Source: Sarcocystis neurona (lineage: Eukaryota; Apicomplexa; Conoidasida; Eucoccidiorida; Sarcocystidae). From it: a DNA stretch of 64,000 nt. Below, piece by piece: positions 35,301 to 46,085 of this stretch. The stretch lies in assembly GCA_000727475.1 (NCBI GenBank), contig KL647311.1:1475017-1539016 (forward strand), written 5' to 3'. Below the pieces are notes generated by a model. That model made no database searches. It was not told the DNA's origin and saw nothing but the letters and a program-made list of their open reading frames with translations. A program made the position numbers and the translations under genes. Position 1 is the stretch's first letter. Every line of letters begins with the position of its first letter.

Positions 35301-36365
35301 TATCCGTACGTATTTGTGTACTTGTGGAAAGGCCCTTGCACATATGATATGTATATAAATATCTCTCTCTGCACACGCGTGTGTATGTATATAAATATAT
35401 ATACTTTGTGTTCGTATACGCATATATATATGCATATATTTATACGTATACTAGCGCGCTTGCTCCATGTGGTGTGTGTGTAAACACCCGTAAGCGTATA
35501 TGTGTATGTGATTATATTTTTACGTAGGGGACCGTCGGTGCACGTGAGAGATATATATGCGGACTGATTTGCGACAAGAATGCTGGACTCGCAGTCTCAG
35601 AGAGCGCAGTCTTTTTTCTCCGTAGACATGTCGTACGAGACACAGAGAAGTCGTTTTTTGCTGCCCCGCACCCTTTGCACACTTTTTTTGCGAAAGGCGA
35701 GGAGCGAATTCTCTCGTTGCTCTTCCTGGTGTCTCGGAAAAGATGGTAGAGATGTTTCTGTATTGCGTGCTGGTTCCCCTGCGTCGTCTTCATGGTATAT
35801 GTGTGTACGTGTATCTGTGTATCTGTGTGCTTATAAGACTCTATCTGCTATCTCGTACACATGCACGTATATGTCTACACATAGGAACAATATTTATTTC
35901 CGTCCCTCTCTCCCTCTATGTGTATATATACGTATATATGTATAAGAGAGGGAGAGAGAAATATCGGTGTCTCTCTCTCTGTCTATATATGTGTATACAC
36001 AGCAAAGGGAAGAGAGTTCTTTTTGTCTCGCGCTCGCTGTCTGTCTCTCTCTTTCTCTACCTAGAAAGATTGAAGAGGTAGAGAGAAATCCGTAAATGGA
36101 TATGGGAACACGCGTAGCGTTGATCATCGGCAGATGTGTTTAAGGACCGCCTTTTTCGACATCTGCGCGTGGTTACAGAGAGGCAACAATAACATCTGGA
36201 GCAGGTTTTTGAAAAGTCCGTCTGCTGTCTTGCCTTCTCAGGTGGAAAGACTGGCTAGAGAACATTAACTGGCATCCGTTTTTTATAGAGAATTCCTCTC
36301 CGCGCCCTGTGGATTCACCGACAGAGCCTTTGGTCCACGTAGCGCGGAACGGCGTGGTTCACTAG
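22190..36365 (+). CDS. Pus1-type tRNA pseudouridine synthase with giant low-complexity insertions
   Basis: Eight exons: 22190-23262, 24196-25680, 26105-27155, 28270-28392, 29881-29977, 31563-31684, 34159-34301, 36242-36365 (1405 codons; every junction GT-AG and in phase). The start is the first ATG of the open exon, so upstream coding is not excluded. TruA/Pus1 motifs appear in order: KKYALLFG joined to YAGEGFHGLQ (residues 351-368); RTVEAVLEEAL (474-484); ARTDKGVHA with predicted catalytic Asp510; LNAALPEDIR and KNFDAR (830-853); RRRYAYYLP (858-866); YEGTHCFRSFT (1213-1223); FNQIRKMIG (1269-1277); TAPAEGLLL; and a C-terminal LWKDWLENINWHP. The RTDKGVHA signature points to Pus1 rather than Pus3. 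The family isomerises uridine in tRNA, and some mRNA, to pseudouridine. Insertions: Gln-rich N-terminus (about 1-345), poly-Gln (about 430-460), Ala/Gly/Glu-rich (about 548-822) and Gln/Glu-rich (about 880-1195). The core alone would be about 400 residues, normal for Pus1. A Toxoplasma homologue has been linked to stage differentiation. Confidence 0.92.
23270..23560 (+). repeat. CAG-orientation tract after the first Pus1 donor
   Basis: Interrupted CAG/GCA triplets fill the 5' third of Pus1 intron 1, starting within about 20 nt of the donor. In-frame stops occur in every frame, so this is not a coding extension of exon 1. Confidence 0.75.
23720..24190 (+). repeat. CTG-orientation tract before the Pus1 exon 2 acceptor
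   Basis: Dense CTG/TTG/CTT triplets run up to the acceptor AACAG before 24196. This is the reverse-complement orientation of the CAG tract at the other end of the same intron. Confidence 0.75.
28430..28705 (+). repeat. CAG-orientation tract at the 5' end of Pus1 intron 4
   Basis: Interrupted CAG/GCA/AGG triplets begin about 40 nt after the GTAAGA donor at 28393. It could be mistaken for a Ser/Arg/Gln-rich exon, but reading past the donor breaks the Pus1 motif order, whereas splicing to 29881 restores it. Confidence 0.7.
28990..29385. repeat. Degenerate array of AGAGA-CACAGACAG-GGTATGCACAGG units
   Basis: At least five copies of a unit with a GAGACACACAGACAG-like core followed by GTATGCACAGG (near 28993, 29074, 29164, 29300 and 29355), separated by TA/TG-rich spacers. 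It lies within Pus1 intron 4. Tyr/Ile-rich frames across it are repeat translations. Confidence 0.65.
29584..29880 (+). repeat. CTG-orientation tract before the Pus1 exon 5 acceptor
   Basis: CTG triplets at 29584-29680 and again at 29846-29872, directly upstream of the acceptor GTTAG at 29880. Confidence 0.7.
30497..30735. repeat. Perfect 41-bp inverted repeat with a 157-bp spacer
   Basis: Left arm 30497-30537 and right arm 30695-30735 are exact reverse complements and include CCGGTTTCCCGTTGGGTAGC. The spacer (30538-30694) is not dinucleotide repeat. The element lies in Pus1 intron 5. It has no transposase capacity; a MITE-like element or a foldback RNA structure are possible readings. Confidence 0.9.
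31120..31562 (+). repeat. CTG-orientation tract before the Pus1 exon 6 acceptor
   Basis: CTG/GCTGTTG triplets run directly into the acceptor TGCTGCTGCTGCAG at 31549-31562. A similar CTG-rich stretch continues after exon 6 (31690-32060), so this short exon (31563-31684) is embedded in CTG repeats on both sides. Confidence 0.75.
32218..32880. repeat. Mixed microsatellite block with (CA)n and GATA repeats
   Basis: A (CA)n run at 32311-32338 is followed by TA-rich spacers carrying repeated CACGCCAGC-like words, then a GATA/GACA tetranucleotide stretch at about 32768-32875. It lies in Pus1 intron 6. No coding potential. Confidence 0.8.
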
Positions 36366-39300
36366 GCGCGTCTTTGCACGTCTGGCTTTGCAAAGATGAA
36401 GAGAGAGACAGAGAAGGTGCCTGTGCATGACATCTAGCCGCCAATAGACAATCCTCAAAGATAAATTTATCTGCATGCAAGAAACGCATGCAGGCAACGG
36501 AACTGCGCAGGAGCACTCGCGTGTTGAAGAAGAAAGAAGAACGGTAGTGCCAAGGAGGGAATGAAGAGGAAACTAAGGCAAGGGAGAGGTGACGGGGCGG
36601 AGAAGGAAGAGAAGGAGAAGCAGGGGGAGGAAGAGGACGCCGAGGGAAAAGGGAGACGAAGGACGCAGGTGGGAAGTGGGCAGATGCGCATTTCAAGAAG
36701 AGGCGAAGAACTCGCGACAGGCACACACCGCGTGGCGATTGACCGGGGGTGGCGCGCAAGAACAAAAAGTTCACAAGAAAACGGAATTGAGAGGGACAGC
36801 TGAGGGTAGGAGTGAAGAAGACAGAGGTGCAAACGACGTGTATGCCAGACGACGTGCGTCGATAAATTAGAAAAGGACTGAGAGATGTGGTAGAGAGGGG
36901 TAAGAGCAGTTGAGGAGAAATGCAGCATTAGTAGGTATACGGAAGCAGGCGCGCGTTACGGGCAGATGAGCCGACCGACGAAACTTGTAAACTTTTTCTA
37001 TCCGCGCTGAAGGAAAAATGCAGCATGACGAAGAAAAGTGTGCGTTTGTGTGTGTATGTATATGTGGATTGACGAGGAGGAGAAGTCGAGACACTCTGCG
37101 CTTGAGTGCGTTTGCGCGCAGCGAAATGCAGAAAATGATGTGTCAACACGGTAAAATGTATGCACCTGCGTTGGCAGGTTGAAAAAGCACTGTGCTGCGG
37201 TCGTACGACACTGCAGTGGGTAGCACAGACCTTGTGATTCTCCCGCTCCGTACCGTTCGTGCGGACAAATCTTCCTGCGAGCAGAGGCAGTTCTTCTCTC
37301 CGGATTTATGTGTCTCTCTCACGTAGCACACTGCAAAGAAGAGTGTTTGCGGCAGGCACTCTGCGTGGTGGACTCATGTCTGCAACCACGGAAGCAGTGA
37401 TTTACTCTTTTGTGTGAGAGAAGGCCCCACGCGTGCAAGACGCGTAGAGAGAAGGAACGAGAACAGATGCGGATGGCGCACGTGGAAGAAACGCCATCCA
37501 CCCAGCATGCAACAAAAAGGGGACTACGAATTTACCGTCAAAACAGGCGCACACTCCATGGCTGTCTGGTTGAAACGTTTTCAGAGCGGCTACGTGTGCA
37601 AAGAGGAAACACGGAAGAACTACATTACGTCTGAAGTGAAGACACGTGCAGAGAAGTGAGCTACTGAAAATCACGAACAGACACGTGCGCGCTGCTCCAC
37701 TTAACGAAACTCGCCCCAGCCTTTGGTAGAACACGTTGGAAAATGCGTGTAGCATCGTGCAGAAGAAAACAGAGACAAACACAGCGTCAACCGAATGTGA
37801 AAGGGAAGGAAAAGCTGTGCACAAGAAAGAGACACGCAAGTGCAAGAGGCTAGCACCACGGGTCTCCTAAATCTCTATGTGCCTCGCGGCCATTCAATTT
37901 GATCGAGGGACGGTGCAAGGGTGCGTCAACATTCGTCAATATCTACGGCACGCGACCCCACAGTCACATATATATATATATATACGTATATAATTATATA
38001 TATGCATGTGTGTAATTGTACGGTTTCAATACGTGTACATACGTGTGGACGTAAATACCTACGTATTTACGTCCGGACGGAGGTGTGGGAGAGGCGTTGT
38101 GGAGGCGCTATGTTCCTCTTTTGCACACAATTGGGTCACTTGCAGTGTACGTACAGCATGGGACGCAATCCCGAAAAGAACACAGTTTTCCACTTCTTTA
38201 CGGACGTTGTTGCCGCGCAGTTCTGCTCAGATATATACACCTGTATCAAGAAGTGTGTCATCATGAAAATACACGTAGAAGCGCCATTTTGACGGTAGTT
38301 TCTCAGTCTGCGACTCTAGTCGCCTACGGACACCATGTAAACTCCTTGGTTTACCATTAGCTGTCGGTGGGCTTTCGTCTCTCCCCCGTTGTATATCTTT
38401 TTTCCCCCTTTTTTTCAATATATTATGTGTGCGTTACATCCCACGTGTCTTTCTCTGGATCGTATTTATGTAGAGATACATATACCTGTGTACGTCCCCA
38501 GAGTGTGTGCTACAGCCTCTGTTTTTCTTTTCAAATACGTATTCACGCGGAGTACTTTTTGTCATTTCCGATTCCGCCTCACGCGTTCACGTGTATTCTC
38601 GTATCTGTTGCGAGTACGTCAGTACTCAGACGTGCACAGGACACAATGCCGCTTGTGCAGGTTTAAATGTCTATGTACATGTACACACAAGGAAATATAC
38701 CATTCTCCTTTTACGTGTGTACATGTATGTGTGTAGATACACGTGTGTATTCTGTCTGTTTGTCATTATTCGCGTATAGCAGATGTAACGCTGCGTCGTG
38801 GTAAACGTCCGCGCACGTCAGTTCTGGAAGACATGTATATACATGCACAACGCAGAATTGTTACAGCAGAGATGCTTTTCTAGTATACAGAATCTGCCAG
38901 CAGATAACTAACACTGCGCCTTAATAATTATGTAGTGTCCCCCTCCAGGTGGGAGGCTTAGTGTATACATCCTGACCAAAAGTCCGATTTGTCATGCATT
39001 CTTGCGCTGAAGGCTGTCACGTTATCGCTTCCGCTCAGGTTGGATACACACGCTTGAACTCTCCTTAAAAATCGGAATTCACAACAGAAATTCCTTCGCT
39101 GGTGTCCCCGGCGACGGCTGCAGCCGGAGTCATTGGTGCTCTTTTGAAAGAGGATAAAGCCGCCGCCGTGCTTTATGCTGTTGGCAACGAAGAAGTCTAG
39201 TATATTCTGGGTGTGTATACATATATATATATATATGTATATATAATTCTCGTAAATCTGTGAGTGCGTCTAGGTACACCTACGGATTCACGTATGCATA

Positions 39301-39661
39301 AAATGTCTGTCAGCGCTAATGTGTCTATACACGTGCGTGTTCATTTTGGTGACGCCTGCACGGCAGCTGTGTCTTCTTTGTTTTGTGCTTGCGATGTCCC
39401 CGCGCATGTTGTGGGCTTCTTAAAAGTACCGAGAGTTGCTTCTCGGATGTCGTGTACCTTCACATCTACGTGTGCGTGCGAATCACAAATGAAACCGCTG
39501 CGAGTTCACCGTGTGCACCGCTCGTGCAACTCACGTTTTTCCCGAAACGTACAACGGAAGCACTGCGCCTCTCTATATATGTGTCTGTGAGCCATAAAAT
39601 CGCGGCAATCGTATGGGCAAAATTCTATTTAATCTGCGTCCACAAATGCGTTCACACGCAG
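36366..39661. other. Stretch downstream of Pus1 with only weak coding signals
   Basis: 36560-36800 is purine-rich on the plus strand and may be Pus1 3' untranslated region. A short plus-strand frame starting at 37507 (MQQKGDYEFTVKTG) has protein-like composition but no homology I recognise. A possible terminal exon at 39088-39200 reads SPATAAAGVIGALLKEDK and ends in TAG; it could belong to the gene fragment that follows, but no good donor links them. The rest is TA/TG repeat (37960-38010, 39215-39245) or nothing visible. Confidence 0.35.
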
Positions 39662-40851
39662 ACGAGGCGCCTGCACCAGCGTAGTCACCCCGTGTACATT
39701 CGCCTGGAAGAATACGACCATTGCCCGCACATAGGTGCGTGTACATATACATAGATATATAAATATATGGAAAAAAAGTCTGCTGATGTAAAAACAGTTC
39801 GCAGGAAGCGGTCACGTAGATATATATATATACACGCAGAGAGAGACAGAGAAAGAACTCTCGTGGTGTGGAGACAGCTCGTAGGAAGCTGTCAGCAGTA
39901 GGAACCGCATGAATTTCGGCGAGGGATGAGAAGCAGGACCACGATAGATGTCGTTGCTGCGTTTTTACTGATCAGAAGGGATGTTATTCAGAGAGATTTT
40001 ATCCGGCTCGTACTGCACTTCCGGACGTTCACACCGAGCTCTGCAGTGCACTTGCGGACTGTCACACAGAGCCCTGTACATTTAGGTGTCTGTATCTCCA
40101 CCAGATACTTCTACGTAGACTCATCTGTGGCATCGGTTAATCTGCCCAAGAACTTTTTTGTGAAGGCTATAAATCGCAAACACTCTCCCTACCAGCTTTC
40201 TTACTTTTCCCGGTATGTTTGCGTCAGATTTTGAAGAATCTTTGCTCATGAAGTCAAACTGCGAAGCATGCAAGTGTGTAGGCATACGGGACAAAAACGA
40301 CTGCACATGTCTTGGGTGTAGTCGGGACATATATATGTGCGTATACATACGATCTCAGAATCTGTGGTGGATAACACTGCGAGAAAACGCGTCTATGCAC
40401 GCAAATAAACGTGCACGCCACGAATGCCCATCCGTGTATTCAGGTCCGCGTACCATGCTGCACACGTTCGCACACATCTGCGTGGACGTTTGGACGTGGT
40501 GGTATCCAGCTCTGTAAGTCATACATATATGTATGTATGTATCTATGCATATATATGTACGGGTTTATATATATATATACGTGTAGACTGTGTAGAGGAT
40601 CGTCATGACCGGTGGGCACTTTTAGCTACGTGCCGCGTGGTTGCGGGGAAGATTGCTTGTCGTTGCGACTGGTAGGGAAGGAGAATCCTGTGTTATCATT
40701 AAATAGTTCTCGCTTCAGCAGAGCGATGTTATTTACCCTTCTTGATGAGCGTGTCACCGCAGCAGAGACGGCAAAAAAACGTGTCATCCCTTTGTTTGCC
40801 GAAGCTCCGGCTTCGGAGGGAAGAAGACTCTGCAAGAAGACACGGCGTTGA
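39662..40851 (+). CDS. Unrecognised gene, last three exons
   Basis: Three exons join in phase and end at a stop: 39662-39734, 40119-40212 and 40719-40851 (99 residues of C-terminus). Acceptors are CACACGCAG, CTACGTAG and CGCTTCAG; donors are GTGCGT and GTATGT; phases 1 and 2 match on both sides. The protein reads HPVYIRLEEYDHCPHID, then VNLPKNFFVKAINRKHSPY, then RAMLFTLLDERVTAAETAKK, and ends in a basic tail RRLCKKTRR. Composition is that of an ordinary globular protein, unlike the Tyr/Ile/Cys-rich repeat frames around it. I do not recognise the family. The exon before 39662 must end in phase 0; I could not identify it with confidence. The matching phases at two independent introns are the main support. 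Confidence 0.5.
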
Positions 40852-41245
40852 AGATGGAAGCGTTCGGCTTTTCATATCACTGCATCACAACGTCTAGACT
40901 TGGTGTACGCGCCCATGGATGCAGCACGTATACTTGTACGCGTGTCTCAGCGTTACTCATTCTTGTAGTTATACCAGAACAAGAAGTCCACCGTCAGCTG
41001 CCCGCGTGCACGGGGTGATCTGTTTGTTTGACGCCCCATCAAGCACAGCAATTACAGCAAAAGCAGTGCCAGCAGCCACAGCAACCGCAGGTGCGGTCGA
41101 AGCAGCGACCCCTCTGTCGTTGCCTTAGTTTGCATACTAAGACTACTGCTATTATCACATATCCTACAGTTCCTGATCCACAGGAAGACTCCATCGCAGG
41201 GACAGCGGTGAGGAAGCCGTGGTCCGGTCAACGCAGAAGTCAGTA

Positions 41246-41743
41246 TCAAACGCTGTCGGGCCATTTATGTGCTATGTATTCAGTGCTAGTAGACATGCAG
41301 GCCGTGATGCCGAAAGTGTCCACCTGAATTTTGCGAGCTCCATGAAACTGCGCCAGCGCTCGAAGAAGTGAATCGAGGGCGTCCCCCTCTTTTGCGTTGT
41401 GCCTGTCTGCGGCGCACACTCGCCAGTCGCGCAGTCGCGCGTCGTCGCCGAACGCCTGTGGAACAACGCCGACGGCCAAGGCTGGAGGTTCGTAGCCGCG
41501 CGCTTTTTTGACCGGCGAATAAAAAACAGAGTACTGTGGTTTTGAGGCAGGAACGTGTTTTTTGTTGAGGCAGAGGTATTTTTTCGTAAAGGCATTATGT
41601 TGTTGTGGGAGAGTGGGTATACTTTTGGCAAAAAGCCGGCCCTTGTGGTGAAGGAAGCCACCCCGCGACGACAACGTGACCGTGTGGAAAGATGTCGGTT
41701 CTGTGGAGGAAAGTGTCCCTTGAGGATTCATCCGTGACTCCAT
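41246..41743 (-). CDS. Hypothetical protein (unrecognised)
   Basis: Open frame of 165 codons from an ATG. The first 70 residues are Ser/Thr/Lys-rich with few acidic residues, which would suit a mitochondrial or apicoplast presequence (inference). The C-terminal half (VKKARGYEPPALAVGVVPQ, then DALDSLLRALAQFHGARK) looks like a folded domain, but I recognise no family. A CAG/GTGGAC site after ARKIQ could be a donor, in which case the last 23 codons are intron. The plus strand is partly open across 41555-41737, which lowers confidence. Confidence 0.35.
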   Translation of the reverse strand: MESRMNPQGTLSSTEPTSFHTVTLSSRGGFLHHKGRLFAKSIPTLPQQHNAFTKKYLCLNKKHVPASKPQYSVFYSPVKKARGYEPPALAVGVVPQAFGDDARLRDWRVCAADRHNAKEGDALDSLLRALAQFHGARKIQVDTFGITACMSTSTEYIAHKWPDSV

Positions 41744-42614
41744 GGTAAAAACGGTTCCTTGGATTTTCTATGTCTCTCTGTGCGGGCATCGCGGCATCCC
41801 CGAGCTTCGCTCCTCTGTTGTTTCCTCCCAAGGTCGGCCGCTTTCTCAAGCGTTCGACAGAGGATTCTTCCCTATGTCAACAATCGCCTTGCCACCCTCC
41901 ACGCTGAACAAGCCGTTTTCTCCGTCATTTTCTTATGATCTTCTATGCTACCCTCCACTTAGGCAATCGTCGTCTGTGTCGTTGACGAATCTTCCTCGCG
42001 TATATTGCGCCAGCCGGCCAGGGGCCGACTACGGAAATCGCGCGGCCTTTCCCGCCCCATAGAGAACGCAGAGAAAAGTCACCGTCTTTTTTCCTGTGCT
42101 TCTCGGAGAGAAAGCGAATGTCTTACACTGAGGAGAGGTTCGTCAATCGCGCCGTGAGATCCTTCTGCATGACATAGTTACTTTAAAAGTGCACCCTTCA
42201 AACTTCATCGCAGACGCGTTTGGTTCTCGTCGTTCTCTTAGAAATGCCGTACACGAAAAAACACAATTCCGCATCCATTAAGCTCTGCCACTTGCAAGCT
42301 CTTCATCCTTTCGTGTGAATGGTTTTGTGTCGTAATCTTGCTTCTGTGGTACACTGTTGCGCTCTTCATTGACACTCCTGGCCGTAAATCCTTAATGGCA
42401 CAAGCGGATCCTCTGACAGCAACGTGGCTGCGAGCTTCACCTGCACCGGTTCATTTCTGTGCCACCTACTCGATTGCCAGTCGTCTCCCAGGGATGTTGC
42501 TGCTATTTAACAGGCGTCTGGTAGCAGAAAAACAGCAACAGATAGGCAATGCTGCCAGTTTCGTAGAAACTGCTCTCCGTTCCCGCTGTCCGTCGGACTG
42601 TACCCGCGTGTCAG

Positions 42615-43618
42615 TTGAGACGTGTGTACACCTCAACCACGCCGTTCGAGAGAACTTCTAGTTTCTCCGCAGGTAGGTGCACGGTGTTAATCCGACTCCA
42701 TGTTTTCAGACCGCGGCGCCGTCAAGTGCTCAAATCCTCTCTGTGCATCACCGGCGTTGCAATCACAGCACGAGTGCCTCAGTTAACTGGAGTTGAGGCG
42801 ATTTATGGAAGACAGCGGGTATACCTTTCTGCAAAATCATTTACGAGGACGTCCCCGTGGCACGAGTTGCTTGGGTGCGCGCACACCCTGCCTTTCCATC
42901 GCGGGAGCGTCTTCAGACCATCCAGATTCGGAAGCGGTGGAACGGTAGGCTACACGATCTGAACATGAACGTACAGTCTTGCAGGGCGTTGTGGCTGGTA
43001 CTAACATGTCCGTCGCGCAAAGCCGAAACGCTTCAAATGTACTTAGCAAACAAACGGAATTTTCGCTCCTGCGTAGTGAAATATTTTGGGGGCCTATTGT
43101 ATCATTACCTTGTGTGCAAACGTGCAGCCGCGTGTCTATATCTACGTGTGTACAATATCACTAATCTCGTTCTGTAACCGCTTCCACAGACTTGAAACCC
43201 GGGAGTATTACAAGTAGTTATATTATATTTGTTTTTAAGTGTTCTCTCTGTGGCACTTGTGTACGTACAAATATTGCTCGATTTGACTACACGCTCGGGA
43301 AGATTGATCGCGATCTGCGAACACGTAGTCACCGGCGTCTTCCTGGGTCTTTGGTAGTAATGCGTAGGGGCAGGTTTTTGTCCTGATTCACCGACACTTT
43401 ACGCAGTCGACGGCCCCGGCGCTCCGCGGAAGTCTGCTTTGACCACAGAAGAGAGAGCAACGTAGCACGTGCCATTCTGACGTCGTTTTTCGTCCTTTGT
43501 AGGAACTTTTTCATATGGAACGGCATGAGTGTGCCACTGCCGCTTTTGCTGCTGAGGTGTGCAAGGAATTTAACAGCCATACAGTGCGTAGACAGCGTCG
43601 AAGAGAAGGGCATAAATA
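42615..43618 (+). other. Possible plus-strand exons of an unrecognised gene
   Basis: Three pieces look exon-like: an open frame ending at about 42947 before GTAGGC (RFGSGGT), a piece beginning after CTTGCAG at 42982-42984 (GVVAGTNMSVAQSRNASN) that joins it in phase 0, and a terminal piece after the pyrimidine-rich acceptor CCTTTGTAG at 43500 (ELFHMERHECATAAFAAEV) with a stop near 43618. The middle donor is unclear. The minus strand is also open across 43329-43868, so one of the two must be a shadow. No family recognised. Confidence 0.2.
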
Positions 43619-44939
43619 ATGTGTAGGGCGTGGACGTGCGTGAAGGTAGTTGTATGTCTGCAGAGAGGGAGAATTTTAAGGAGGTTAACAAGAGCATCGA
43701 GAAGCCTTCAAGACTGTTCCATGTGACCTTGTGTAGCAGCAACCACGGCGTGTTCTCGCAGATGTGTGATGGGTAGATCGACAGGGTATTGAACAAGTTC
43801 CCGACGCGCTTAGGAGAACACGTACGTGGACACTCCGTAGACATACCTTTCTGTACGTGCGCGTGCATGCCCTCCCTCCTCGTGTGCACGTGCGTATCGT
43901 AGATCTGTATCCCCGTCCGTGTGTTTTGGCATGTGTTTTAAAGCACCAACCGACCGGAACATCCAGGTGTGGGAAAGTCTTGCGTTCTCGCCAGCAACAG
44001 ACTTGCGGTGTACGTACGCTGTCTGACTCGGGTGTACGCACAGTGTTAACTGCCCCGCGTCCATATCGATGTCGAGGTGTACGTGCGGAGAAATAGCGTC
44101 ACCGACACGCCACTCACCCTGCGTGTGTGTGCAAGAGTAATAGTAGTAGTAGTAGGAACCGTAGTAGAAGATGACATATATCACTACTAGGGGGAGTACA
44201 TACATATGTATATATGTGTGTGCAGCCGGAAAACATGCATTCAGACGTGTTTGTGTGCCTGTTTTTTGGAACTTCGTCACGGTGTCGTGGCGTGCTGCCT
44301 TCCGTTGGCGTCGACTGGCACAGCTGTAGATTGCCTGACCTCCTCGAGAGTGTATCTAAAACACTCGAAGACGCATGCATGTGTCTGCGTGCGCACACGT
44401 CCAGAGCTGAGAGGTGGTTGTGCACCACGTAGGTGCGTGCTTTACGTGCAGCTGGGGATGCCGCTGTACATGTTTAAACGAAGTGTTTTGCTTCCCGAGT
44501 TCCGGTGTCCGGCTTCTGTATGTATGCATATATTTATATATATCTACATGCATGGTGTATTTTGACATTGTGGAAAGCTGTCTAGCGTGTGAAAACCTGC
44601 GTGTGCTCACCTGTGTTATATGCCGCATGTTGAACTAGTGCCCCTCCACCTGGATACGTATATCCGTGTCTGTCCGTATCCACATATGTACGCACATGCG
44701 TATATGTGTACGCGAAGGAATTGTAAGGTGGTGTCCCTCTGTGCACGACTATCCGTACAGTTGTCCATAGGGCGCCGTGCCATCCTTTTTTTTTAGCTTT
44801 GGATTCTCTGCCTTGACGGCTCTCTGCATGTCTCTGACAAAGTGCAAGCCGTGATCTCTGTCGCACTGTTGAAAACTTCACAACATTTGCAGTTTCTTCT
44901 CTCGTCCCGCGGCAGCGAACCAGCTTCTTCCGGTTGCCG

Positions 44940-45376
44940 TCCTCATCTGTTTGCCCTTGGCGCATGCTTGTAAAGTAGTGGCCAGCTGCTGCGCGGCTTC
45001 GCATCGGCTGTCGCGACACGTTCCACAGCTGCACCGCGTACCACTTGCATCGCTTCCACGTCCGGAGTTGAGGCAGCCCCACGCGGTGCTGCTGCCCTTC
45101 CTGCAGCCAACGCCGAGTGCTGTCGCTGCCTGTAGCACCTCCTCTTTGCTGCTGCTGGCACTGCGGTCAACGCGGCATGCTGCGGCCGCTGCTGTTGCAG
45201 ACCCCTGCCTTCGCCGAGGGTGCTATCTTCTGCTGCTGCTGTTGCTGCTGACCTGTCGCTTTGCTGAGGGTACTTCCTTCCTGCTGCCGCTGCTGTTGCC
45301 GACTCCTGGCTCTGCCGAGACTACGGCGTAACGCAGCTGGTATTGCTAGGGTCTGCTGATACTGCCGCTGTGTTGC
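44940..45376. repeat. CTG-orientation tract upstream of the ERD2-like gene
   Basis: Interrupted CTG/CCG triplets. On the minus strand they read Ala/Gln/Arg-rich, on the plus strand Leu/Pro-rich. No start or splice structure decides between intron, exon or intergenic repeat. Confidence 0.5.
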
Positions 45377-45733
45377 TCATGACGCCAGGTGATGGTGGTG
45401 GTGTTGCTGCCGCGGCCTCCCGGGACATACGCGTCTGTTTCGTTTCACTTCGACGAGCTGTGCATGCGTTTGTTTTTGTTCCTGGGACGGTGTAGTATGT
45501 GGATAGCGCATGCTTCGCCCTGCTGATGTGGTCTGCTGCGTTCCTGCGCGTCCGTTACCGCATTTCTTCACTGCGACCGCGTCTCGTCCCTGAAATTTGA
45601 GGATGGACGCAGGCATGCGGTTCTGCTGCGGGGCCGGACGTCTTCGCCTTCGCTGCTGTATCTCGCTGCCCCGCATGCAGGCTCTCGTCTTCTCCCGTGC
45701 TGTGCGCTGGGCGTCTAGCTGCTGCACCTGCAT
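45377..45733 (-). CDS. Weak candidate: basic Gln/Arg-rich small protein
   Basis: Open frame of 118 codons from an ATG with G at -3, divergent from the ERD2-like gene 350 bp away. It is rich in Arg, Gln and His (RRRRR, HHHHH near the C-terminus). The composition is partly explained by the neighbouring triplet repeats. No domain is visible. It could equally be an exon of a larger minus-strand gene continuing into 44.6-45.1 kb, or chance. Confidence 0.2.
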   Translation of the reverse strand: MQVQQLDAQRTAREKTRACMRGSEIQQRRRRRPAPQQNRMPASILKFQGRDAVAVKKCGNGRAGTQQTTSAGRSMRYPHTTPSQEQKQTHAQLVEVKRNRRVCPGRPRQQHHHHHLAS

Positions 45734-46085
45734 TACATATCCGTGATGTGCTGCTGCAGCGTGCGCTCGTGAATCGCCATGTGCCTTGTGGATACATTAT
45801 TTATTTGGTCTGAGTATGTATATTTGTATACATACGTACATATATATATGTATATATGTGTACAACTGGCTTTTTTTCTGCCGTGTTGCTGCACGTTCAT
45901 ACCCTATTTTTTGGCTTTTTCTGCTGGTTGGCGCCTGCAACGATACGAGAAAATGTAGACTTGTAATAATACTACACTTCTATGTGTGTAATGCATACGT
46001 TGCAACCCATATGTTGCATCCTGTCCTCGCAGGATCCTGCTGGGTAAATTTCCTTGTTTCTGCAGATCCCCGTCTTGCGCGCAAG

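Noticed and set aside
43329..43889. 186-codon minus-strand ORF
   Set aside because: Starts without ATG at its full length, has no recognisable domain, and competes with a plus-strand exon-like piece behind a strong acceptor at 43500.
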